Positions 7,893 to 15,043 of a DNA stretch of 51,976 bases are shown one piece after another. Both the position numbers and the translations under genes were made by a program. The notes beneath the pieces were generated by a model. That model searched no databases and was not told the DNA's origin. It was given only the letters and a program-made list of their open reading frames with translations. The stretch is from Myxococcales bacterium (GTDB lineage: Bacteria; Myxococcota_A; Polyangia; Palsa-1104; JAEUJZ01). Position 1 is the first letter of the stretch, and each line of letters opens with the position of its first letter. Location: the NCBI GenBank assembly GCA_016794505.1, contig JAEUJZ010000089.1, forward strand, positions 1 to 51,976, given 5' to 3'.

Positions 7893-8348
7893 CTACGTCC
7901 CACCGTCTCGATGCTGTGGTCGCAGTTGGCTGACGAGAATCTGATGTACCTCGTCCGCTTTGGCCATGTGGTCGCGGCGCTTGTGGATGAGCTGTCCCTG
8001 TGGATCAAACAGGACCAGCCCATGCGACTGAAAGTTATACTTCTTCACCGCCGCCTCGCCCTCGGGGGTGTCTACCGAGATGGTGTGGATGCGGACCTTG
8101 TCGCCAAACTCAGCCTCGAAGCCGCTCACGGCGGCTTTCACGCGCGCGCAGTTCATTCAACCAGGGATGTAGTAGTAGTAGATCTCGTAGCGACGGGGAG
8201 CACGCTTGCAGCCGACCCCCAAAAGGGCTGCTGCGAGTACACCCAACAGCACCTCGCGGCGTCCCAAAATGGGCGTGCGTTGCACAAGAGACCCAGCAGT
8301 AGGCAAACTTCGGTACTTGCTGTAGAGAGTCGTCATCGGTCGGCGCAT
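7893..8348 (-). CDS. Thioredoxin-like lipoprotein with UxxC motif, probable selenoprotein
   Basis: Two open frames, minus 8348-8160 and 8156-7893, lie in the same frame and are separated only by TGA at 8157-8159. Read through, the product is about 151 residues. It has an RRE-type, Tat-like hydrophobic signal with a Cys (LLGVGCK), the strand YEIYYYYIPG, then TGA-Met-Asn-Cys, then a thioredoxin-like domain (VRIHTISVDTPEGEAAVKKY, GLVLFDPQGQL). The TGA thus replaces the first Cys of a CxxC redox site, giving Sec64-M-N-Cys67. A hairpin fitting bacterial SECIS geometry follows. The start is uncertain: ATG 8348 or 8336, or TTG 8267 right before the RR. Alternatively it is a recent Cys-to-stop mutation. 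It is predicted to act in the periplasm as a thiol/disulfide or peroxide reductase. Confidence 0.7.
8119..8137 (-). promoter_or_regulatory. SECIS-like hairpin downstream of the in-frame TGA
   Basis: On the minus strand AAGCCGC pairs perfectly with GCGGCTT around the five-base loop CGTGA. The loop begins 26 bases after the TGA and has G at its second position. Published models of bacterial SECIS elements place the apical loop roughly 16-37 bases after UGA with a G in the first two loop positions, so the fit is good. The hairpin lies inside the coding sequence, as expected for bacteria. Confidence 0.6.
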
Positions 8349-8523
8349 GGTAAGCGAACTCGTGGAGGCCAGGCAGGTGGAATCGGCTGTAACCAACGCC
8401 CATCTCCACCACGCCGCACGTTCGGGCTGAACACAACATTCGTCCACTCGCACCACGTCCCTCGCCATCCCCCCACCAGAGGCATCGTCCAGCCTTACCA
8501 CGACATTTGCTACGCATGGCGAC

Positions 8524-8658
8524 GACCCTTGCCCAAACCGACCGCGACCGTTTTGGTGCCCCCACCGCGACCTTTGCCCAACCCGACCGCGTCCGTTTTG
8601 GTGTCCCCACTGCGACCTTTGTGGTCGGTCTCGACGTGCGTTGGGGTGTCCCGATGCC
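8524..8658. repeat. Three tandem 45-bp repeats in a 475-base gene-free stretch
   Basis: Units at 8524-8568, 8569-8613 and 8614-8658 are each 45 bp. Units 1 and 2 differ at only a few positions; unit 3 is more diverged. The plus strand reads as 15-residue repeats (TFAQPDRVRFGVPTA type) within a 72-codon frame, but open frames exist in several readings, as expected of any in-phase repeat. I see no reliable gene between 8349 and 8824. The stretch separates the selenoprotein gene from the czc operon and must contain the promoters of both. Confidence 0.6.
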
Positions 8659-8824
8659 AAGGGTTGTGATCGCTGCGGGCAAGCATTGTGGTTCGGCAGC
8701 GGAACGGATCTGGTTGGTGACCTAAACGCTTGACCTGTCTTCCTCTTGTTGCGACGCCCCGACGGGCACAATTTCTGAGTGTCTTCCCTCCTGGGAGCCA
8801 TGATATTTGGAACATAGTTCGCTC

Positions 8825-9235
8825 ATGCAGCAAAGGCACACATCGCGACGTGATGCTTCGCTGTTCGGTCTGAGACTTCGTGTCCCAGGCCGAGGTCGTC
8901 GCGTGTGGGCGATGCTCTGGCACGCGGCGGTGATCCTGAGCCTGGCTCAGCTTCTGGGCATCACGCACGCCGTGGCCGACTGTTTCGAGCCGGTCGCTGA
9001 TGAAAAGCACTGCGCCGATCGCTGCCCGAACGAGGACGAATCGGCGGACGCAGAGTGCCCTCCTTTCTGTCCAACCTGTAGCTGTGCGCACGCCAGTCGT
9101 CCGCTCTTGACGACTCCCCTTGATGGCTCGGTGTTGACGCTACTAGCGCCGCCGCGTCTCCTCGATCTGCCTCGCTTTACCTGGCTGTACGACAGTCCCA
9201 TCCCGTCCGGCATCTTCCGTCCGCCGCGTAGCTAA
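8825..9235 (+). CDS. Small exported Cys-rich protein heading the czc operon
   Basis: About 136 residues. A basic N-terminus and a hydrophobic segment (MLWHAAVILSLAQLLG) form a signal or anchor, followed by a Cys-rich region (ADCFEPV, KHCADRCPN, CPPFCPTCSCAH) and a Pro-rich end (GIFRPPRS). Eight Cys in about 45 residues suggest metal binding or disulfides. The start is uncertain: ATG 8825, a TTG at 8807, or GTG 8902/ATG 8911 closer to the signal helix. It is the gene preceding czcC, the position held by CzcI-like small proteins in other czc operons, and it parallels copy D of the VCTDGGRS family before cusC. It may act as a periplasmic metal-binding or regulatory accessory. Confidence 0.6.
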   Translation: MQQRHTSRRDASLFGLRLRVPGRGRRVWAMLWHAAVILSLAQLLGITHAVADCFEPVADEKHCADRCPNEDESADAECPPFCPTCSCAHASRPLLTTPLDGSVLTLLAPPRLLDLPRFTWLYDSPIPSGIFRPPRS

Positions 9236-9333
9236 GCCGTCCGCGACATCAACGAGCGGTCCTGTGCGCTGCCAGCCTTACGCAGTGCCGCAGGCCGTAG
9301 TCCATCTATCTCGCTCATGGAAGGAGAAGGGCA

Positions 9334-10707
9334 ATGATCTTGCTCATTTCTGCCCTTGCGCGTCGTGCCGTACGGAACGGCTATCGACGCGTACTATGCC
9401 TTGGGATCGTCTTTGCGATCCTTGGGCCTGGCGTTGGTGGTGCCTCGGCAAGCCCGACGTGTGACAGCATTTCAGACCCGAACAGCATCGTCGCATGCGC
9501 GCTGGCATCCAGTCCCGAGCTGCGCAGCCAAGAACAAGAAGTCCACGTCCTTCACGGACAGCGCTTGCGAGCGCGGTCCCTGCTACCCACGCATCCAACC
9601 GTTCAAGTGAGCTTCGCGGGCCGGCGTCCACTCGCCGTATCTGCGGACGTGCAGACCACCTTGAACTGGTATGTCACTCTGTCGCAAGAGATCGAGATCG
9701 CAGGCCAGCGAGGCGCGCGGGTCCGGGCCGCGGACGCCGCCATCTCGGCCCAGCAGCGCCGCGTCCTTGTGACCGCGCAAGAAGTCGCCAGCGCGGCCCT
9801 GTCGACCTACTACGATGCACTCGCTGCCACAGAAGCCGTTGCGCTCGGACGCGAAGTCGCGGGCCTCGCCGAGCAGCTTGCCGTTGTGGGCGCTGCCCGC
9901 TCGCAGACGGCGCTGACCTCACCTTTGGATGCCCATGTCGCGCAGGCAGAGGCTGCGCGGCTAGCCGCCCTACGCTGGGAGGCCGAGCGGCGCGTCGATG
10001 AGCTGCGACGGAGCCTGGCCTTGCAGCTTGGACAGCCGACACTTGGCGCGCTGCATGGATCGCTCGATACGCTGCCAGGAACCGACCGCAGCCCGCATCA
10101 GGCCGACCATGCCGAAGCGCTGGTTGCGCAGGCCCTAGCGCTTCGCGGCGATCTTGCGGCAGCGCGGCTGGAGCAGGAGCTGCGCGCCGCGCGTGTGCAA
10201 GTCCTGCGGCGTGAACGAGTGCCCAATCTCACGCTGTCGTTCATGGCCCAGCGCGACGGCTTCGATGAGCAAGTCTTTGGGGGGGGGATCTCGCTCCCGC
10301 TGCCGTTGCCCGCGCCACTTGGACCCAGTCGAGCCGGCGAGATCGTCGCGGCCGAGGCGCAGGTGGCGCAGGCCGGACTTACGGTCGAGCGCCTGGCGCG
10401 TCAAGTCCGGGCTGAAGTTCTGCGAGCGATCGAACGCGAGTGCAGCTATGTGATGCAAGCGCGAATGTTTCCCGCGGAGCTGGCAACCAAAGCGCGCGCC
10501 GACTTGGCCGCACTGGGGCAAGCGATTGCGGCCCGACAGCTCGCACCGCGAGACGCGCTGGTCGCACAGCGCAGCTTGGTCGAGTTCCTCATGGGCTATG
10601 TCGAAGTACGTCGCGGTCTCGCGCTATCCCGCATTGAGCGACTGCGCGCTGCCGGTCAATCACTGGCCCTGGCACTGGTCCCACAAATCGAAGGAGGTCC
10701 GCGATGA
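9334..10707 (+). CDS. czcC: CzcC-like outer-membrane channel of the RND efflux system
   Basis: A 457-residue TolC-superfamily protein. A long basic signal peptide (ending near GGASA) precedes two coiled-coil TolC repeats, visible as long Ala/Gln/Glu-rich helices (QEVASAALSTYYDALAAT, and AAEAQVAQAGLTVERLARQV later). A strong ribosome-binding site (AAGGAGAAGGGC) precedes ATG 9334. The stop overlaps the start of czcB (ATGA at 10704-10707). It would form the outer-membrane exit duct of a Czc-type divalent-cation pump. Confidence 0.9.
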   Translation: MILLISALARRAVRNGYRRVLCLGIVFAILGPGVGGASASPTCDSISDPNSIVACALASSPELRSQEQEVHVLHGQRLRARSLLPTHPTVQVSFAGRRPLAVSADVQTTLNWYVTLSQEIEIAGQRGARVRAADAAISAQQRRVLVTAQEVASAALSTYYDALAATEAVALGREVAGLAEQLAVVGAARSQTALTSPLDAHVAQAEAARLAALRWEAERRVDELRRSLALQLGQPTLGALHGSLDTLPGTDRSPHQADHAEALVAQALALRGDLAAARLEQELRAARVQVLRRERVPNLTLSFMAQRDGFDEQVFGGGISLPLPLPAPLGPSRAGEIVAAEAQVAQAGLTVERLARQVRAEVLRAIERECSYVMQARMFPAELATKARADLAALGQAIAARQLAPRDALVAQRSLVEFLMGYVEVRRGLALSRIERLRAAGQSLALALVPQIEGGPR

Positions 10708-11885
10708 GCCGACTTGTCACCGCATTCCAAGTCCTTACGCTGGCGCTTTTGGCCGCCTGCTCGAACAAAGACCCCGACAAGGCTCCCATCCCTGCGCAGC
10801 CTCACAAAGACGAACCGACCGAGCATGAGGCGATTCCCAATCGCATCCGCCTTCAGCCCTCTGTGCTCACTGCTGCCAAGATCCGCACCGAAAAGGTGGT
10901 CTCGAAGGCGCTACCCATGACGCTGGAAGTGCCTGGCGAAATTGCGCCTGATCCCGATCGTTCTGTTCGCATCGCAGCGCGTGTCCCGGGTCGCATCAGC
11001 GTCGTATCGTTCAAAGAGGGCATGCGGGTCCAGGCGGGTGCGCTGCTTGCAGTCATCGAGTCCGCCGAGCTGGCGCGCATCGCCTCCACGTACAGCTCAG
11101 CCGCCGCGCGTGTGCAAGCTGCGCAGAAAAACGCAGCGCGCATTGAGAGCCTGACGAGCAAGGGACTCGCCGCAAACCAAGAGCTACTCGATGCGCAGGC
11201 CCAGGCGCAGGCCCTGGCAGCAGAAGCGCAAGCCGCACGGCGCTCCCTCCTATCCTTCGGAATCAGTGAGTCACAGCTACCCCACATCGGAGCCCGCTTC
11301 GAGCTACGCGCCCCACTCACCGGATACGCGCTCAGTCGCAATGCCACCGTCGGTCAGACCGTGTCTGCTGAGCACATCCTGTGCGACCTCATCGATCTCG
11401 ATCGTGGGTACTTCATCGCGCGCCTGTACGAGAAAAATCTGGCTCGCATTAAGCCCGGACAGACCGCGGAAGTGCGTTTGAATGCCTATCCCGAAGCGGT
11501 CTTTGTCGGGACGGTAGAGACCGTCGGCAAGCAGCTTGACGCCAGCGCTCGCACCGTGGTCACGCGCATTGCCATTACGAACAAAGACGATCTGCTCAAA
11601 GTCGGGTTGTTTGGCAAAGCGCGCGTCTCACTTAGCGATGGGCGAGAGCAAGGACGCGGACTGGTTGTTCCGCTGGCTGCGGTGACACGCATCGCCGATC
11701 GGGACGTGGTGTTCGTGCGGCAAGCAGATGAACACTTCGAGGTGCATCCCGTCACACTGGGTCCCTCTGCATCGGGCGAAGTACAAGTGCTCTCGGGGCT
11801 GAGAGAAGGAGAGCAAGTCGTCACAGACGGCGTCTTCGCCGTCAAAGGAGCCATCCTCAAGAGCACGTTCGCGGAGGAGGAATGA
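10704..11885 (+). CDS. czcB: CzcB-like periplasmic adaptor (membrane fusion lipoprotein)
   Basis: A 393-residue membrane fusion protein. The N-terminus has a lipobox (LALLAACS), so it is likely a lipoprotein. The barrel-sandwich and hairpin layout is normal: VPGRISVVSFKEGMRVQAG lipoyl half, an Ala/Gln-rich alpha-hairpin (YSSAAARVQAAQKNAARIE), the returning lipoyl half (LRAPLTGYALS) and a beta-barrel (VVPLAAVTRIADRDVVFV). It overlaps czcC by ATGA and ends one base before czcA starts, with the GGAGG of czcA inside its last codons. Confidence 0.92.
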   Translation: MSRLVTAFQVLTLALLAACSNKDPDKAPIPAQPHKDEPTEHEAIPNRIRLQPSVLTAAKIRTEKVVSKALPMTLEVPGEIAPDPDRSVRIAARVPGRISVVSFKEGMRVQAGALLAVIESAELARIASTYSSAAARVQAAQKNAARIESLTSKGLAANQELLDAQAQAQALAAEAQAARRSLLSFGISESQLPHIGARFELRAPLTGYALSRNATVGQTVSAEHILCDLIDLDRGYFIARLYEKNLARIKPGQTAEVRLNAYPEAVFVGTVETVGKQLDASARTVVTRIAITNKDDLLKVGLFGKARVSLSDGREQGRGLVVPLAAVTRIADRDVVFVRQADEHFEVHPVTLGPSASGEVQVLSGLREGEQVVTDGVFAVKGAILKSTFAEEE

Positions 11886-11886
11886 C

Positions 11887-14800
11887 ATGGAATTCCTAAG
11901 CGCCATCGTTCATTTCTCTCTGCGCAATCGCGCCGTGATCATCGTCGCAACGGTCCTGCTTCTGTTCCTAGGCGTGCGGGCCGCGCTGCGCTTGCCCATT
12001 GATGCCGTCCCCGATGTCACCAACGTCCAAGTGCAGGTCATCACAGCCTCCCCCGCGCTTTCGCCCACGGAAATCGAGCAGTACGTGACGATTCCGGTCG
12101 AGCGCGCGATGTCCGGCATTCCGGGCGTCAGCGAGGTCCGCTCGCTTTCAAAGTACGGTGTCTCGGTGGTCACCGTCGTGTTTCGCGACGACATGCAGCT
12201 CTACCTGGCGCGGCAGCTTGTCTCCGAGCGTATGCGCGAGGCCGAAGACGCGGTGCCCAAGGAATACGGTCAGCCCGAGCTAGGACCGCTCTCATCAGGA
12301 CTCGGCGAGATCTATCAGTTCGTTGTGCGCGGCGAAGGACGCACGTTGATGGAGCTGGAAGAGACGCTCGACTGGTACATCGGTCCGCAGCTTCGTGCCG
12401 TCCCTGGCATCGTCGAGGTCAACAGCTTCGGCGGTGAGAACCGTGAGTATCAGGTCGTGCTCGATCCGGGGCGTCTACAAGCGTCGGGGTTCTCGGTTCG
12501 TGAGGTCATCGAAGCGCTCTCGCGCAGCAACCGGAATGCAGGCGGTGGTTACATCGAACACGCCCGCGAACAGATTGTCATTGGAACCACCGGCCTAATT
12601 CGCAGCCTAGACGACCTAAGAAGTGTCGTGGTCGGTGCAACGCCACAGGGTGTGCCCGTCACCATCGCGCACATCGGCGAGGCTCGCTTCGGCCCCAAGC
12701 TGCGCCGCGGTGCAGCGACGATGGATGGCCAAGGAGAAGTCGCCATCGGCGTGTCGATGATGCTCATCGGCGAGAACTCACGCACCGTGACCCAGGCTGT
12801 AAAAGCCAAGCTCGACGCGCTGCGTCCGTCGCTACCTCCCGGCGTCCGCATCGAGCCGTTCTACGATCGCGCTGCGCTCGTGGATCGCACGATTTCTACT
12901 GTGCTGCGCAACTTGGCCGAAGGTGCAGCGCTGGTGATCCTGGTGCTGTTTCTTTTGCTGCGGGATGTGCGCGCTGGCCTGATCGTCGCAAGTACGATTC
13001 CGCTCGCCATGCTGGGCGCCGTGCTGGTCATGGATGCGCGCGGTGCATCGGGGAATCTGATGAGCCTGGGGGCGATTGACTTTGGGCTCATCGTCGATGG
13101 AGCCGTCATCATCGTCGAAAATGCGGTGCGCCGTCTGGGCGAAGCCCGCTTGGCCCGCGGTGCGGCATTGTCGGCGGACGAGCGGCGTCAGGTCGTAAGC
13201 GATGCGACAATGGAGGTCCGCGGCGCAACCGTGTTCGGCGAAGCCATCATCGCCATCGTGTACCTGCCGATCCTGGCGCTGCAGGGCATTGAAGGAAAGC
13301 TGTTTCAACCGATGGCACTGACCGTCCTGTACGCCCTGGGGACTGCGTTTGTGCTGTCGCTGACACTGGTTCCGGTCCTGTGCAGCGTCCTGCTTCGACC
13401 TTCCGCAACCGAACATGAAGGCGCCCTGTTTAGCCGGCTGCAACGAGCGTACGCGCGCCTGCTCGATCAAAGTGAACGGAGCGGGCGTCGGCGGGCCATT
13501 ACGCTTTCGCTGGGTGTGCTGATCCTGGCGATGGGAGTCGGGGTCGGCAGCCGGCTCGGCGCCGAGTTTGTGCCCCAGCTTGACGAAGGAGATCTGCTAC
13601 TCGAAGTGCGTCGCCTGCCCGGAGTCGCGCTGAGCGAGTCGGTTGAAGTCGATCTGCGCATGCAGCGAGCCCTCCTCCAGATTCCCGAGGTCGCGCATGC
13701 CGTTGCCCGCGCCGGCTCGCCCGAGCTGGCGAACGACCCCATGGGCATCGAGCAGAGCGATGTGTACCTGATGCTCAAGCCACGCTCGGAGTGGCGAAAG
13801 GGACTCACCAAAGCCGCGCTGGGTGCAGAGATCTCAGAGCTACTGGAGAAGGAGGTTCCCGAAGCTGCGGTGGCCCTTTCGCAACCCATCCAAATGCGAA
13901 CCAACGAGCTGATGGCCGGCGTTCGCTCGGATGTGGCAGCGATGGTGTACGGCCCCGACCTCGACACACTCAAAGAGCTGGGCGAGCGAGTGGCTGGTGT
14001 GCTGCGCACCGTGCGCGGAGCTGTCGATGTCCGTGTCGAGCAGATTGCCGGCCTGCGCTACTTGCGCGTTCACCCCGATCGGGCGCGACTGGCCCGCTAT
14101 GGTCTTACCGTCGAGGATCTAAATCAGCTCACGCAAACGCTTGCGGTCGGCTGCCCCGCTGGAACCGTCTTGGAAGCCGAGCGCCGCTTCGATCTGATGG
14201 TGCGCCTCGACATGCAGTACGACGGCACGCTGGACGCGCTGCGCGCACTGCCGCTCAAAGCCGCGACCGGACAAGTGGTGCCGGTGGGCGATGTCGCTGA
14301 CCTCGCGATCGAAGAAGGCCCGGTGGCCGTGAATCGCGATCAGCAGTCGCGTCGCCTCATTGTCGAGTTCAATGTCCGCGGGCAGGATCTGGTCTCCGCC
14401 GTCGCCGCCGCGCAGGCCGCTCTCAAGCGCGAGATCCCGCTCACACCCGGCTACCGCATCGAGTGGGGCGGTCAGTTCAGACACTACCAAGAAGCCCGCG
14501 ACCGCCTGGCGCTCGTGGTTCCGCTCGCCCTCGCGCTGATCCTGTTTCTGCTGTGGCTGGCTTTCTCCGCCGTCCGTCCCGCGCTTCTCATCTTCTTCAA
14601 CATCCCGTTCGCGATCGTCGGAGGAATCGTCGCCCTGTGGCTGCGCCAGCTCCCGTTTAGCGTCTCCGCCGGTGTCGGTTTCATTGCGCTATTCGGCGTC
14701 GCGGTGCTCAACGGCTTGGTGCTCGTAGCATTCAGCCGACGACTCGAAGCCGAAGGGATGCCCCCCGCCCAGGCCATCGTCCAAGCCGCGCGTCTGCGAT

Positions 14801-15006
14801 TGCGCCCGGTGCTGACCACCGCGCTCGTCGCGTCGCTGGGCTTCCTACCTATGGCCCTGTCTCAAGCACCGGGCAGCGAAGTCCAACGCCCGCTGGCAAC
14901 AGTCGTCGTGGGTGGCTTGATCACCGCGACGCTGCTTACGCTGCTGCTTTTCCCTGCGGCCTACGCGCTGGTGATGCGGCAGCCACTGCAACCACGCAAC
15001 CTGTGA
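11887..15006 (+). CDS. czcA: CzcA-like RND heavy-metal/proton antiporter
   Basis: A 1039-residue inner-membrane RND pump of normal length. Transmembrane helix 4 holds DFGLIVDGAVIIVEN with Asp398, Asp404 and Glu411, the proton-relay signature of Zn/Co/Cd (HME1-type) members. The Met of the monovalent LLYMP motif is replaced (EGDLLLEVRRLPG), which argues against Cu/Ag. It ends with a hydrophobic helix and a short basic tail. Start ATG 11887 has GGAGGAGG upstream. With CzcB and CzcC it forms a tripartite complex that exports divalent cations from the periplasm. Confidence 0.95.
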   Translation: MEFLSAIVHFSLRNRAVIIVATVLLLFLGVRAALRLPIDAVPDVTNVQVQVITASPALSPTEIEQYVTIPVERAMSGIPGVSEVRSLSKYGVSVVTVVFRDDMQLYLARQLVSERMREAEDAVPKEYGQPELGPLSSGLGEIYQFVVRGEGRTLMELEETLDWYIGPQLRAVPGIVEVNSFGGENREYQVVLDPGRLQASGFSVREVIEALSRSNRNAGGGYIEHAREQIVIGTTGLIRSLDDLRSVVVGATPQGVPVTIAHIGEARFGPKLRRGAATMDGQGEVAIGVSMMLIGENSRTVTQAVKAKLDALRPSLPPGVRIEPFYDRAALVDRTISTVLRNLAEGAALVILVLFLLLRDVRAGLIVASTIPLAMLGAVLVMDARGASGNLMSLGAIDFGLIVDGAVIIVENAVRRLGEARLARGAALSADERRQVVSDATMEVRGATVFGEAIIAIVYLPILALQGIEGKLFQPMALTVLYALGTAFVLSLTLVPVLCSVLLRPSATEHEGALFSRLQRAYARLLDQSERSGRRRAITLSLGVLILAMGVGVGSRLGAEFVPQLDEGDLLLEVRRLPGVALSESVEVDLRMQRALLQIPEVAHAVARAGSPELANDPMGIEQSDVYLMLKPRSEWRKGLTKAALGAEISELLEKEVPEAAVALSQPIQMRTNELMAGVRSDVAAMVYGPDLDTLKELGERVAGVLRTVRGAVDVRVEQIAGLRYLRVHPDRARLARYGLTVEDLNQLTQTLAVGCPAGTVLEAERRFDLMVRLDMQYDGTLDALRALPLKAATGQVVPVGDVADLAIEEGPVAVNRDQQSRRLIVEFNVRGQDLVSAVAAAQAALKREIPLTPGYRIEWGGQFRHYQEARDRLALVVPLALALILFLLWLAFSAVRPALLIFFNIPFAIVGGIVALWLRQLPFSVSAGVGFIALFGVAVLNGLVLVAFSRRLEAEGMPPAQAIVQAARLRLRPVLTTALVASLGFLPMALSQAPGSEVQRPLATVVVGGLITATLLTLLLFPAAYALVMRQPLQPRNL

Positions 15007-15007
15007 G

Positions 15008-15037
15008 CAAACAACAAGGAGGATGTCTTGTTTGTTG
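15008..15037. terminator. Hairpin between convergent czcA and P-type ATPase genes
   Basis: CAAACAACAAG and CTTGTTTGTTG pair, with two mismatches, around an eight-base loop. The hairpin begins two bases after the czcA stop and sits in the 37-base gap between two convergent genes, where a bidirectional terminator would be expected. There is no clean T-run on either side, so the call is tentative. Confidence 0.35.
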
Positions 15038-15043
15038 GGCATC

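Noticed and set aside
4610..8159. Genome-wide recoding of TGA as Trp or other amino acid
   Set aside because: TGA is the normal stop in many ATGA gene overlaps here, so the in-frame TGA codons must be explained one by one.
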